Positions 27,392 through 43,437 of a stretch of DNA of 64,000 bases are shown one piece after another (the first letter of the stretch is position 1; each line of letters starts with the position of its first letter). Origin of the DNA: Nymphaea colorata (Eukaryota; Streptophyta; Magnoliopsida; Nymphaeales; Nymphaeaceae). The position numbers were made by a program, and so were the translations under genes. The notes under the pieces are model-generated. The model was not told where the DNA came from, searched no databases, and saw only the letters and a list, made by a program, of their open reading frames with translations. Location of the stretch: contig NC_045142.1 of the NCBI RefSeq assembly GCF_008831285.2, positions 3,975,501 to 4,039,500 on the forward strand. Reading direction: 5' to 3'.

Positions 27392-30300
27392 TCATTTTCC
27401 ACCATCAGAACTTGGTTTCTTATCAGGCTGCTGCTTCTGAGGGCAGGAGGATGAGAGATGACCAGGAATGCCACATGTATAGCACGTTCGTCTTTTCTTA
27501 CTTGCTTTGCTGGGGACAGATCCGGAGTCTTTCTTAATCTCTGCTCCCTTCTTTGGTGCAGCACACCTTATCTTAACTGGCCTGTCACACACCATCTGTT
27601 GATCCAAAGTTAATGCCATTCCAAGTGACACATCGTCTGCGAAATCCACATGGGCATAACCCAAGAACTCGTCGGTATCTTTATTTGTGCCAAACCGAAT
27701 TGCCTTGATCTTGCAGTCAGACAAAAGTTTTCGGATGTCTTCTTCTGTTACATCCCATGATAAGTTCCCCATGTAGATCCTATTGTAGCCCTCCACTCTC
27801 TCTGGGGCGAAATCTGTTTTCTCAGCTCGGGTGGCGCGGTAGGGCTGTATCTTGAGAAAGAGACCTCCCCTGGAGAAGAGAAACAATTTTCTGAAACAGT
27901 AGAGAGAAAAGGGAAACAGATTTTGTGCTAGCATTTCACAATTAACTTCAGTAGTTCAAGCTTACATGTCTGCACCATCTAGAGCTAAGGCTCGTTTAGC
28001 AGCAGCATCGGTCTGAAAATCAGACAGATCACATAAGCATCAAACCAAGTATAAATGAAACTCAGTAGCATCATAGTAGATAAGAAAAATGATTGCATGC
28101 ATAGCTGAAAGGAAAGCATGAATCAGCTTGTCAAGTACACACAATCCTCTGCATCATTTTAGTCTGTTGTCTTTGTTACACATTTCAGAGCACGTATACA
28201 GAAAATACTATACAGGGTTGTCATCCTTTCCATCCACTTTATGACAAAATGGGGCTTTACCAAAGGCTAACATTGGCATAAAAACGAAAAAAAAAAAAAA
28301 ACAGAGAGGCAATTATTGATTAAAATTATTGGACAAGAAGACATTTCAGTTTGATGCTGTTTTCCAGTTCTTCTTGTCCGAGGTGATGATCAGCACTGCT
28401 AGCCCACGAGCTGCATAGGGATAATTATTGTAAATAATCTCTCTCTCTCTCACATGTGCATGCTTGGCCATAATTAGAAACTTGTCCTAGCATCAAGCCT
28501 CATTATCCAGCAAGTACTCCAATGAAAAGCCTATGGAGGTCACATTCACATCATCAAATCCAACAGATACACAAATATGCACACAAAAACACCTCTTCAT
28601 CTTGCAAGTACTCCACTGAAATGCATATGGAGGTCACATTCATATCACCAAATTCAAGGTACACACAAACACACGTACACACACACAGTGAAAGCACTAC
28701 AATGTCTATTGAAAAATTAAATAGTGCAGTATCCTTGAGGAAAAAACAAGCATTCTCAAGGACATCAAAAGTTATTGTACGATCTCCACCAAACAATGAA
28801 GGCCAGATCTGCATCATTAAATCCACAATACACTGTTACCACTACAAATTCAGAGGAATAACTAAATACTACACAACTCTACTTACACAGATTTTTCCTT
28901 AAGCTACTGTAAGAAAATTAGAGGAACCCCATTGTTTCCTAATACTTCAACCAGCAGCATTATAAGATGGAGAAATTTGTATGTGTTCCAGATAGTGATG
29001 GGTCACCTAAAAAACTACATCTCACTATGAACAGAAGAAGCCCCTCCAACATAAATGATTCTGGCTGCCCAGAAACATGCAATTGATGAAGAGAGAGGAT
29101 ATTCACTGCAGCAAGAACACTTATCAAAGTATATCTATGAAAATAAAATAGCAGTGGTGGCTCCAACTAGGTGAACATTGTGTAGATTAACCATAAAAAC
29201 TATAGAAAGATACCCAAAAAAAAGTGTCAAAGTTATGTGCAGAAAAGCATTTAACATACATAACCAGCTGAACACACTTAATAGATCACAATCAGATGAA
29301 AAGAGACGTTTCGACCACTTGCTACATTGTATAATAATAAAATGTATAGAACAGCATAAAGGGAGGCCTGCATCCAGGCATAGATGGAGAATATTGAACC
29401 CTTCTCACAGGAATAGACCCATCATTATACAATAAGAATCTCATAAAGTTGATCGTATGAAATGACTTCTTTCATTTCCTTAGGTGTTAACAACCTCCAA
29501 CAGCTCCTTTAGAAATTCCTATGTTCATAAGGCCATTACATGTGAAGGGTGATTTACTTCAAGGGACATAGGCTTTTAACTGTGTCAGACTATGAAAAGA
29601 ATCTTCCTCCAACGGCTTCTTTGCATACTCTTAGGTTCGTGAAGGGTGATAATTCAAGGAATATAGGCTTCCAAAAGTGTAAAAGAGATCTCACCTTCCC
29701 CTTCACTAGTTACATATATTTAGTAGAGATCACAGATTGGAGTAGTTAAATGTTCTATGATGCACACGATGGTAATTCTCAGAAGCCCATCGCCACCCAC
29801 AATTTGAAGCAATTTAACTCAACACAGACCACCACTGGTTATCATTCAATGACAGAATCCATCTATCTAAAAGGAGATGACAACCTCTCCACAAGGCTGC
29901 CTCCACAGAAGTAACTCCATCACGTCCCAATATGAATTGCAGGTAGCATCTTCTAGAGGTTCTAAGTCCTACCTATTAAATTATACTTCATAATGCGCCT
30001 TAAATACACCTAACCATCTCTTTCACCAGCTTCAGTAGTCATCTGGATTAACATATGCCCTTACCATCGTCTTAAGTGGAACATACTTGAACTTAATCTA
30101 TCCATCCTAAGATAATTTGGCACCGACAGCCTTATAATATATGACTCTCTGAATGCAATTTCTCCCCCAGTCTCTCGTGAACCTTATATCCCTTCCGGTT
30201 CAAAATTTTGCATTATTTAGTTAAACATAAAATTTAAGAATCCCTTTGAAACTAATATAGCATATATGCGGCACTTTACAGAAAAAAGTCTACATTTCAA

Positions 30301-31440
30301 ATATTGTCCGTAATGGATCGGTGTAGTGGATTGTTGGATCATAAATTCAATAGCCACAAGAAATTCTACATTCTATTGCATGGCAGTAAACATATGAACC
30401 CAATAAACCAGGAGAGTCACAGAACTGAATCGGTACAATGAGTTTATTAGACAGTTCATACTGACCTTGAACGTGAGTATGGCGATGCCTCTGAACTTTC
30501 CGCTCTCGGGGAATGTCATGCAGTCCATCTCAGTGATAGTACCACAACCGTAAAAAAAACTCCGAATGTCATCTTCTGAAGAATAATAAGGAATGCCGCC
30601 CACATAAACCTTTGTAGAAACATCTACTTTCTCTTCGCTGCAAATTCAACAGAATACAATATGTAGAAGAACAATGATAAGGAAAACTCGAAAAAGGGAA
30701 TGAAAAAAAGTAGTAGAAGGAAAAAAAAAAGGACTCTCCTTTAATTGCAGAAGATGGTCCCTTACCAGAACCAGACGACCAGAATGAAGCGAACGACATT
30801 GCCAACAGAGACCATCAATTACTCATATTTCTTACCTTCCATTGGTTTTCTCCAATTGGGGTTCCGCTATTTCTATTTGATTCTCCTCCTTTTCATTTGC
30901 TTTCTTCCCTTTCTTCTTGATTTTCTTCTTTCTCTTCTTTTTGTTCTTCTCCTTCTTCGCATCATTCATTTCCTTGCCCTCTACCTTCTGCTCTGCTTCC
31001 TCGCGTTTCCTCTTCTTCTTCTTCTGCTTCTTCTTGTCATCACCAGTCTCCTCCTTCTCTACCACCGGCTCGGTTTCCTCCGTTTTCCTCTTCTCCTTCT
31101 CCTTCTTCTTCTTCTTCTTCTCCTCCTTCTTTTCGCCATTCACAGCACTCGAATTCTGACTTTGGTCCGCAGCATTCGAGTTTGCAGCAGGAGTTCCATC
31201 AACCGCCTTCTGGGTGTCACTGGACAACGATTGTTTCTGCCTTCTCTTCTCTCTCTTGGACAATCTGGGCAGCTTGATTGACGAACCGGGGATATCTTTG
31301 ACAGATTGAAGGTGGGAGCCATCCGCTTCATCACCGTCTCGCTTTCTTTTCTTCGATTCTCCTTCAGAGAGTTTTCCCAGTGCAGAAGCCGCTAGAGTTG
31401 CTCTTATCTTCTGCTTGAGCTTCTTGTTTGAGAGCACCAT
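27392..31440 (-). CDS. PHIP1: PHIP1-like RNA-binding protein (two RRMs and a CCHC zinc knuckle)
   Basis: Four exons: 30836-31440, 30466-30637, 27966-28012 and 27392-27869, giving 433 residues. Phases 2, 0 and 2 all join cleanly. Residues 1-202 are highly charged, with several KKKRK-type runs that look like nuclear or nucleolar signals. RRM1 covers about 211-285 (KVYVGGIPYYSSEDDIRSFF, then FRGIAILTFK, then AAAKRALALDGADM). RRM2 covers about 305-378 (RIYMGNLSWDVTEEDIRKLL, then FLGYAHVDFAD). One zinc knuckle follows, C404-x2-C407-x4-H412-x4-C417 (CYTCGIPGHLSSSC). Arabidopsis PHIP1 binds phragmoplastin and Rop1 and is thought to bring mRNA to the forming cell plate. As I recall, that protein has more than one knuckle, so a single one here is a mild difference. 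Intron 2 (28013-30465) is long. The domain call is firm; the PHIP1 orthology is likely. Confidence 0.88.
28013..30465 (-). other. long intron 2 of the PHIP1-like gene
   Basis: This 2,453-bp intron separates the two exons that share RRM1. It holds a diverged direct repeat (TATGGAGGTCACATTCA twice, units about 94 bp apart, near 28510 and 28604) and a pair of weakly similar blocks near 29515 and 29625. No coding exon was seen in it. Confidence 0.7.
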
Positions 31441-34382
<2,942 letters not shown>

Positions 34383-35139
34383 GATGAAAATTATTTAAGC
34401 ATTGATTCCTTAAAAATATGATGGATATTAATATAGAAATTGAGTTGTTTTTAATAGTTCAAAATATCTTTTAAGAGACAAAAAAAGTTTTCTTTAGTTA
34501 GAATTTGATTGCACACCTCGAGAAAAGGTCACTGATAAAAAGGTGAAAAGGGGGGAAATTTCGCTCCATCGTAAAATAAAACAAGGTACGTTTGATGGAC
34601 TAGAAAAGTTTGGGTTTAATGAATAGGTGAAGGAAAAAAAAAAAAGAAAAAGAAAAAGAATTGTAACTGACCAACGATTAAAGCCACAAGCATTTGTAAT
34701 CGTAACCATAAATTGGTCATCCACAAGCTCCAAGTTCTCATAGATATAAACACAAAGTCGGTCAGCACAGTGTCAATAGCTGATAATTAATTGAAGAGCA
34801 TCGGACCATGGAAGAACACTACCAAATAGCTAGTCCTTGTGCAATTATGAACTGTCCGTCCTAAACATATTTTTTAATTCACAAAAATGAAAATATGGTA
34901 TACAGTCCCAATGTACCATGATTGTAGACGCATAATTATTATATAAAATATGACACTCTAATTGAAAGGGTTGAAAGGGTGTACTATATCATGTCTCTCA
35001 AATTATAAGTGTAATTACTTGAAAGTGGTTTCATAACTCAAGTGCATTTATGGAAATGATTGAAACAATATGCATGTTTCTTATGCAATTTTTAAGGCAA
35101 TATGGCAAATTCTTTTTACTTATTTGAGCGGCTGACTAG

Positions 35140-35300
35140 TTGGGGGAGCATAAAGAGTATTTCATCTTATCATCTAACAAAAAGTTGAAGTCCCTACCTT
35201 TCTTGCATCCCCCCATATGATACCATGTCTGCTTTTGGGGCTTCAGCATGACACCTCCGCTTTGTAGCACAGAAAATTGAAGCTTAGGAAAATCAAAATG
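35140..35300 (-). repeat. dispersed repeat family D, copy 2
   Basis: The plus strand reads AAAAGTTGAAGTCCCTACCT, then TTTTGGGGCTTCAGCATGAC, then CTTTGTAGCACAGAAAATTG. These match the same ordered words in the copies at 25.1, 44.6 and 62.7 kb. Confidence 0.35.
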
Positions 35301-35464
35301 GAGTATGGCCGCCTATCAGCCCCTGCCCCATCCATTGCGCCCACCTCCTCGGGGATGATTTGAGTGGCTGACATGATGACTATAGCTTATGAGTTATGAA
35401 CCTGTTTTAATTAAATCACAAAAGACTAAGCTTAGGAGATCATCACTTCTATGGATGTGTGATG

Positions 35465-35660
35465 TAGAGGTTGTTTGGAAACGATGACAATTTGTTATTG
35501 TTATATGAATCTGCTTCAAAAATTGAAAAAAAAAAAAATCATAAAATACTGTATCAATATATTTTATGAATCTACCTCACAGATTCAAGAAACACTAACA
35601 TGTTGTTCCTATTAATTCATCAAGATTCAAAATTCTTTGGTCAAAAGTTTCTGGAACCTT
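35465..35660. mobile_element. MITE remnant related to the 51.6-kb element
   Basis: The left part reads AGGTTGTTTGGAAACGATGA, then TATGAATCTGCTTCAAA. A second CTACCTCACAGATTCAAGAA block follows. The words match the element at 51644-51812 and the short element at 61494-61568. Confidence 0.4.
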
Positions 35661-36160
35661 ACCCCATAAAAGTATGGTCAATATATCTAAATAAAGTGAT
35701 GAACGCATTTTAGGCGGAAAGATTGGACTCCTAAAGTTACTTTTGTAGAAAAATAAAATAAAAAATGAGGTTTTGGGTTGTAACTACACAAATTGCACTA
35801 TGCCAAAACTGATGACTCTCTCTCTCTCTACTCTCAAAGGGGACATGTACGGAAGAATATTTTTAGATGGTTTCTAGCTACGCGGTTTTAGGCAATGAGG
35901 TGTGGCCCTCAGAATGTAGCAACTCATAGTGGCCTTACCAATTATTCTCCTCCAATTGAATCATTCTCTAATGGCAAAAGGTTTCAGAATGAGATTGGTT
36001 CTCTCTAAAGAATTTTTTTTATCCATATGAAGCATAACTATGTCAATGGTGCTCCCTTGCCATTTGTCAGGAAAGTAATTGAAGGCAGAAACAATTTAGA
36101 TCAAAGATGGATTAGTTCTCTAGTCTAAATGTCAAGCCTATCGGTTTCTTAGACCCTGTC

Positions 36161-36218
<58 letters not shown>
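36161..36218. repeat. (AT)n microsatellite, about 58 bp
   Basis: An AT array interrupted by a single C at about 36172. Confidence 0.9.
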
Positions 36219-36220
<2 letters not shown>

Positions 36221-36460
36221 TTTTATTGACTGCATCTTATGAACAGTATTGGCTTTCCATGCTTTTATGTATGTCCTTAAGGTAGCATCTTGGATCTCAA
36301 CAAACCCAATCTGAGGTGAAGGGGTGAACTTGAGGAGCTTTTATCAGCTGCTACCAAGGGAGTTAACATCCAGGTTTCTTTCAAACTTGGTCTGAGAAAG
36401 AACTGAAAAAAATACTGAAGATAAAAAAAGACTCGACAGTTAGGACAGTGAGTTTATGTG

Positions 36461-36655
36461 TGGCTGTGTTTGGTGACAATCTTAAATACCATTATGGAGG
36501 CAAAACATTGTTTTTCAACACAGTGTCAAAGTATGGGTGATGAACAAAACTGGGTTTGCGAAAAGCCCGGTTTACACACAACCAGGTTCTGAAAACTAAT
36601 TAAAAAACTCGGCTTTCATAAACTAAGTCCATTGAGGGTGTCATCCAAACACCAC
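36461..36655. mobile_element. possible small TIR element
   Basis: The left end, TGTGTTTGGTGACAAT, is mirrored by the right end, whose reverse complement is TGGTGTTTGGATGACA. The internal halves also look weakly complementary. No target-site duplication was identified. Confidence 0.3.
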
Positions 36656-37589
36656 CTCAGTTGCTATATGAGATGGTTAATTAGGAACATGAGATTAGTG
36701 TATCTGGAAAACTTCCTTTATTACAGTTGTCAAAATTTGGGATATGTAAACATGTCTGATGCTATCACCTCATAGGAAAAGGTTCATATGTTGCCAAGCC
36801 ATGTTCAGATGGAAGGTAAGGACAGGGTGCAGCATGTGCCACACCTCTTTATTCAATGTCAGTTCTTTAGACAAAATCCTCTCCTCTTTACTGTTTTTGT
36901 TATACCAAATTCCTTTTGGCATCATGCTTCCATAATCACAAAGATATATTAATGATAAGGGCTCTTTTTTCACATGTCACTTCCAGGCCGAGCCACTGGG
37001 AGTATCTTTTTGTTATCCAATAATGAAACATGCACAAAAGATAGAAAAGGGATTTTAAAATAAGCCAGTAATTTTTTTTTTTTTGTGGGTTCCATCAATT
37101 TTGTAGTCATTTTTCAGTTACCTCTCTCCCCCATCCTGCATTTCTCCCTTAGTCGCCTAAAAGCAATTGTGTTACCCACCGTGAACATATATAGGTCCCA
37201 AATACTGGTTGAGTTTTTGTGTGATGCCAAAATTATCTTAAGTCTTTTCTTCTCATAAACAATTGGTTATAGTGAAAAGGAGAATTGCATGAAGTGGTTA
37301 GCGGAGATCTTGACAGAGGGCAGGGAAAGCAGCATCATTGGTGAACTTGGTAATTCAACTCATGACACCCTAATATGTCTCTGGCCACCACCTCCTGTTC
37401 AGCCTGGACATGTCAGAAGACTGGGTTAAAGACCAAACCACAGCCAAGCCAAGCAAGCGTCATCATTGGCTTGTTTTGAGTCTTATATTTCTTTCCTTTT
37501 CTGTCGTCAGTTAACCATGACTTGGCCAGGTTACTGAGTCGATTTGAGCTGATACTGTGTCAAGTGATCGAGTACCGAGAATCCAGACC

Positions 37590-38225
37590 ATGGGTGTTAA
37601 GTGTTTAGTTTCAAAAGTAGTCACCAAAATTATTATTTTGTATATAATGTGGATGAGGGCACGAATGCCAGTGAACTGTCTGAATCCAGTGAACACTTCA
37701 TTTAAACACCACGGTTGCGTCCATTATGATATATACAAGTCCCACAAGAATCATGTTTTGATGTTATCCTGTATAGTAACAGTTGTTGATAGCAATAGCT
37801 TAACATGCTGCAGCTTGATGTTCATGGCAATGAATGAACACAATAAGGACCTTGGCACTTGGCAATTTATTGTCATACTCTTCATCTCACCTGCTAATTT
37901 TCGAGTGGGGGTCATGTCCTTGTTGTCACAATTGCTAGATATGGTGATTTTCCATCCAACCATTATCTATGTCAGTGGTGCGAATGCTATAAAGGTGATA
38001 ATGACACTAATAGCGTGGGTGCTAAGGACAGTGACCGTTGATCACAATATAAAGTGGAGATCTAGGCATAAGTATGAATTGGTTGGCAGTATAGTCTTCT
38101 CTCAGTTCTCAAGTGAGAGCCACTGCTATTGGATAGTGCCAATGACTGGCAGTGATCAATATGGCTTGATCTACCCCCTTTCTCATTACCATTCACATAT
38201 CAGACTCACATGGGACTGCAAATAG
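37590..38225 (+). CDS. unrecognised open frame of 211 codons
   Basis: An ATG at 37590 opens a frame ending in TAG at 38223-38225. The conceptual protein has several hydrophobic stretches (for example around FIVILFISPANF and VIMTLIAWVL) and many His, Met and Cys residues. It matches no family I know. I see no TATA box, no splice partner and no domain motif. In AT-rich DNA an uninterrupted frame this long is uncommon but can arise by chance. It may be non-coding, a relic of an element, or a lineage-specific gene. Confidence 0.15.
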   Translation: MGVKCLVSKVVTKIIILYIMWMRARMPVNCLNPVNTSFKHHGCVHYDIYKSHKNHVLMLSCIVTVVDSNSLTCCSLMFMAMNEHNKDLGTWQFIVILFISPANFRVGVMSLLSQLLDMVIFHPTIIYVSGANAIKVIMTLIAWVLRTVTVDHNIKWRSRHKYELVGSIVFSQFSSESHCYWIVPMTGSDQYGLIYPLSHYHSHIRLTWDCK

Positions 38226-41200
38226 GTGGAGATGCATAGTCGTTAGGACATAGCTTTGACATTCTTCTTTTGGTTTTTTGTGGATGTGAAGAATGCAATC
38301 AAATCCAAATTCTTATATATTTTGATTATTAAAACCATTTTCATCCTTACAATTAGGGGAGATGTAACACGTTCTGCCATCCTCCTTGCTGTACTATTCA
38401 TATTAGATGTGAACTAAATCGACATATTAGCTGATATTTTTGTGGTATTAGTTTTTAAAAACATGTTGTCATGAGAATCATCTTTGACATCATCATCATC
38501 ATCATCATTGTCCAACAGTAAGTATGGTCCTTACTCAGTCTTATCTATCTTTATTCTTTCTTTTTGGATGATGCTCTGTTTCGGTTGGCCCTGTCCTCTC
38601 AATTGTTTCAATCTTGTGGCAGAAGACAGTTTAGATATTAAATTCTAGGCATTGCTGTTGTTTTCACTAGGATTGGTGACATGTAGGAGGATGCTCATCA
38701 ATCAGCTTGTCTGCAATTTATTTCATCCCTCAGCTAAGACCATGGATAATTGCTGCCCAGCCCAGGTTAGCATTATAGGAGCTTTTGGACCACAAAAAAG
38801 AAGAAAGAACAATTATTTCAAACCGGTGACAAATCAAATGTGGTCCGGTCTGGATACAAGACTCTCAGTCGCTCAAGTGTTTCACCATCTCTCTCTCTCT
38901 GGTCCCCATGGTTGGTACTGGCTACATGCAAGAAATTGAATTAGTTAGAGTAGAACATCAATGATTATCCAGCCTAGACCTGATTCATTGACTTAATATA
39001 TAGACTTAGAGATAAGCACTGCCGGTAGTTAGCTACTGATTCAAGTTACATGTAAAACTTTCTTGCTTCATTTGTTTCTTTATAAATAAAAATGATGGTA
39101 GCAGATAGACCAAAGTGAAGAGACAGAAAGAGACTCTTATTCTTTATGAAATGGAAAGAATCAACTATGTAGGTAGTCGTGCAAAAATTGCAGAAGACTT
39201 CAAGCTCCAGGAAATGACAAGAAGCAAGGTTGGATACAGAATAGCCGTTTGAAAGTATATGATATCTTATAGGTCTCTTGATGTTTAGATTCCAAAAAGG
39301 GTTTTACCTGTGAACTCTCTTGAAGGACCTGGTAGTTGGTAGAGAGGCAGCTGCCTTTGCTAGCTGTTGTTGATCAGTATGTGTATTAGATGGACAAGGC
39401 ACTGGAATCAATTCCACCATCGAATGATCATCTGTAATTTCTTTAATCTATGCCTTCAATTTAGCACATTAGAAAAGATCTCCTTGGCCTCATCTTGCCC
39501 ATTGATAAAAAAAAAGGACTCAATAAAACAAGATAAAAAACAAAAGAACAGCGGATGAATTATGAATTCCAGTAAGAACCCGCAGACATTTCTTTGACAT
39601 CATGGCTGACAGGGTTCATATGTAGTTGGGAGAAAGGATAAATGAGCAGCTGCATTTACATCCAGATAGAACCAAAATCCTACCCATATTTAGAACTGTT
39701 GGAACAGTGGACTCAGCTTAGAGATTTGGACTGGTCATCAGCTCTTTCCCATCACCACTAAACATGTAAAAGTTTCTAGAATATAATATTCAGGTTGCCA
39801 TGCCTATAGCCCTTTACAACTGACTGAGAATCGAATCAAACAGCTATAAATTTGCCGTACCTCATCAGGTGACACAAATAGCAAGTATCATCATGATCAT
39901 CACCTATGTTGATTAAAATTCAAATATGCATGCTTTAGCTGCACAAAGGACTCCTTGGTAAGGACTTAGTACTGCTTACTGCTTAGTACTATCTGCACTT
40001 CTGGTACTAGTCAGTAATCCTGTATTGCTAAAGCAGATCTATGTGTTCAACCAATTTAAACAGGGTGTCTGATAGAATACATTCTAATCTTCCAAATCCA
40101 TGAGATCATGACAAGCTGTTCTGGTGATACTAAATATCATAAAGTACAGAAAAAATTGATCCAAGAAGATGCAAGCACACAGACGGTTTCACAGTCAATC
40201 AACAAAGGCACAGCAGTTTCATTCAGATTCGCCTGAAGGATGACAACATAGAGATTGCTGGCAAATTTATGTGAAATAGTCACCTCAAGCGAAGAAATTA
40301 AGCCATTGCATAGCGGCAACACTCCTGCACTCCTGTTCCAAGAAAGACACTGAAGGCCAAATTTTAAGGCCATTTCGGCCATTTGTGTAAAGTCTAAATT
40401 TACCTCTTCCTATCACCTTTGAAACGCAAGCGCAGTACATTTTCAGATTGCAACATCATGATTAATTAATTAAAATCTACAACCGGATGGGGAAAGATAA
40501 GGGGAAGGGGGTTGGAGACAGCAGCGAAATAGAAAAATAAGATAAGTGGTGTGACCACAAATTAGTGTCCTACACGTCACATTGCCATGTCTCTCTGTCA
40601 ACTCTTTCCCCACACACCTTCAAGCAAAATTTGCTCTTGTCATCCGTACGTCTCTTTGATTCTCTTGAGCCACAGATCTAACGGCCGGTGTTGTCATGGC
40701 GGCACTTTGGTCTTTTATTAAATGAAATGCCACCCATTACATAGTGCCAAGCAGCATTGAAATAAAAACATGGCAGCCAATATTATACATTATCTTACTA
40801 TGAATAGTATATTACCCAAATGGGTAGTTAAGGGATTACTTTTCCTAATTATATTATACAAATACTAGTTTACAGTAAATGTCATCATCATACCAAAACA
40901 GGAACATGGCTAATGGCTTACTAAAATTTTCTTATGGCAAAAAGTAGCGTGTCTTATTTGGTATTTCTTAATGTGCATAATGCAATTTCTAATGAGATTT
41001 GACCCAAAAGACTCGCGCCAAAGCAACCGAGACATTGCAGCAATTTGTCAAACCTTTTGACTGTTTTTGAAAGGCTAAGAACATCAGTTTCAAATAACGG
41101 ATTTTTCATTCTTTATTTGTTTTCGAAATTTGCTGTTTTCCCCTCAGAAATCCCAGCGTGAAAAGCAGACAACAGAGACAGCTCTAGCATTACAAAGGCG

Positions 41201-41662
41201 GTTCTGTTCTTTCTGCGGTACCAACTACTTTGCATGGTCCATGTGGCAGATCTAGCAACTTTCGGACTTCAAAGTTGGTGGTACCTTTCAGAAACGAAGA
41301 AGGTCAAACCAGATTTGAGGTTTTGCTACTATAAGGAGAGAAAGAAGATAATAGATTGAATGGGTAATTTCTCGATAAGCAGCACTTATTCAATTTGCAG
41401 ATCATCCCAAACTCTTCTTCACAGGTTCAGCAGATAATCCCATGAAATAACTACCATGGCACTTCAAAAATAGGAATCACAAATGTGTCTCCGCGGAAAA
41501 TATCCACAAATCCAGCCAATTCTTGTCTTGCCTCTAAAAAGAGAAGAACAAAAACTAATTGGCAGAGAGAAGTCTTTGCCTTTTTCCAGCAACCTTTTAC
41601 TACTCAACAATCATAAGCATTTGATACTGTATATTACTCCCACTAGCAGAATAACAGAACAA
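38226..41662. other. intergenic, upstream of the MYB gene
   Basis: AT-rich DNA without a recognised gene. A CAT trinucleotide run lies at about 38494-38515. The last kilobase is presumably the MYB promoter. I recognise no specific operator in it. Confidence 0.45.
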
Positions 41663-41674
41663 TATATATATAAA
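41663..41674 (+). promoter_or_regulatory. probable TATA box of the MYB gene
   Basis: The sequence TATATATATAAAG lies about 200 bp before the first in-frame ATG (41868), implying a leader of about 160-170 bases. Confidence 0.4.
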
Positions 41675-41867
41675 GAAAGAAAGAAAGAAAGAGGGTAACA
41701 AAGTAATTTCGACCTTACAGTCAACACTAACTCCAAAGCTTAGACTCCTGAAACAGTGAGACAGAAAAGGGGAAGATGGCAGCCATTTTAAAAAGGAATT
41801 AAAAAGGAAAAACATATGTGGTGGGTGTGTTAATTTGAACAAGAACCTGGTGGGCATCTGAAAACCC

Positions 41868-43437
41868 ATGGAAGCTCTATTAATACGAGGAGATGGAGGG
41901 AGCAGCAAGTGGGTTGTGGCTGGCTGTAGGCGTATGAAGGGAGGGAGGATGGTGGAGGTGGTGCATGAGGAGGCTCAAACTCGCAAGGGTCCATGGACGG
42001 AGCAGGAGGACCTGCAGCTGGTTGGCTTCGTGGGGCTGTTTGGAGAGAGGCGCTGGGATTTCATAGCAAAAGTATCAGGTTTGAGGGGAGGAGGGGTGAC
42101 TTCACTGCTATATAGGTAGCCTTAGATTTGGAGATGTCATGGTGATGTGGGGAGGAGGTTCAGGGCCTTAACCCCATCTTCATTTTTTTGTATTTGTAGG
42201 TCTCAACAGGACAGGCAAGAGCTGCAGGCTACGCTGGGTCAACTACCTAAGGCCTGACCTCAAGCATGGGAGAATGACCCCTCAGGAGGAAAGCCTGGTT
42301 CTTGAACTCCACGCTCGTTGGGGCAACAGGTATTGATCATAATTTACCATCTCCTTTCTTGTTTTGCCCCAGAGGGGAAAGACCGCTAGCGGTTTATGAG
42401 AAAGAGGTGCACCCTGGTTGTATTGTCAAAGGTAAGTGAATAAGATGAATCAGAATCGGCTCAATGTCAGCTCGAGCTTGCCTCGCTGTTGGTGTCGAGA
42501 ATATATATTATAAAACTAAATCTCTATGTCTAAATCCAAATAAAACCTGAGAACCCAGCTTATCTATGATGAATGGGTCATTTTTAATGAACGGGAGATA
42601 GACTCAGTTACCTAAATTGTTTTGCTGCTAAATCTAATTTCTGTGTACACGTAAAGGCAAACAACTTACATTCACAGGCCGCTTGGTTTTAATGCCAAGG
42701 AGTTTACGTTCTAATAGATCCCTTAGAAGCTGACGAGCTCGAAGCAATTTGCGATGTAATTATCTGGTTCTAGAACCAAGTTCGATATGCAACGAGAGTT
42801 GCAGGTAGTCATGTTTATGCAGGATTCAGCGTGTAGTATTCTCCATGCATGGCCAATATACTGAATCTATGGTCAATGATCATTCATAACCTCACCCTTT
42901 CCCTGTCATGGTTTGTGTTTCTCTTGTTAAGGAACAGTAGTGAACAAAATTGGTTGCAGGTGGTCACGAATTGCTCGGAAATTGCCAGGCCGCACAGATA
43001 ATGAGATCAAGAACTACTGGAGAACACATATGAGGAAGAAGGCTCAGGAACGTAGTTTAAGCGAGAATTCATCTTTACTCTCATCACCATGCTCGTATTC
43101 GACTTCGTTGTCGTCGGATCCGCAGCCAGCGAGGTCCATGGTAGAAGGTGAGCCCCCCGTCCTGGAGAAGTCAGCAGGAGTAATGGGTTCCTGCGAGATG
43201 AGCCAAAGAGGCGTTGCATGTGAAGAGACAGCAGAGGCCAGCAGCGGGCCGGGCTTCATGGAACAGATGTGGAAGGAAATCGCGGCTTCGGAGACGCTCG
43301 TCTTCCCGGTATACGAGAGTGAGGGTGGAAGCGCGCTTCCCTGCAACTCAATGGCTTCTCCACTGTGGGAGTACTCGTGCGATTCACTGTGGAAGATGGA
43401 TGAAGAAGAATTCTCTGTTGGGGACCATTTTCTCTAA
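41868..43437 (+). CDS. R2R3-MYB transcription factor, MYB48/MYB59 type
   Basis: Three exons: 41868-42078, 42200-42329 and 42960-43437, giving 272 residues from the first ATG. Junction phases are 1 and 2. R2 spans about residues 39-89 ([20 protein letters not shown], then [20 protein letters not shown], then [12 protein letters not shown]) with Trp at 43, 63 and 83. R3 spans about 92-142 ([20 protein letters not shown], then [20 protein letters not shown]) with Trp at 115 and 134. The exact R2 wording and the C-terminal [18 protein letters not shown] are typical of the MYB48/MYB59 group. In Arabidopsis this group acts in cell cycle, root growth and cation responses. In-frame ATGs also occur at 41934 and 41949. 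The last gives a 245-residue protein starting [16 protein letters not shown], closest to the short N-terminus usual in the family, so the true start is uncertain. Retaining intron 1 would stop the protein at 42119. Confidence 0.93.

Noticed and set aside
30745..31281. Leucine-rich plus-strand frame of 178 codons
   Set aside because: It is the antisense of the Lys/Glu-rich N-terminus of the PHIP1-like protein; AAG/GAG codons read backward give Leu and Phe.
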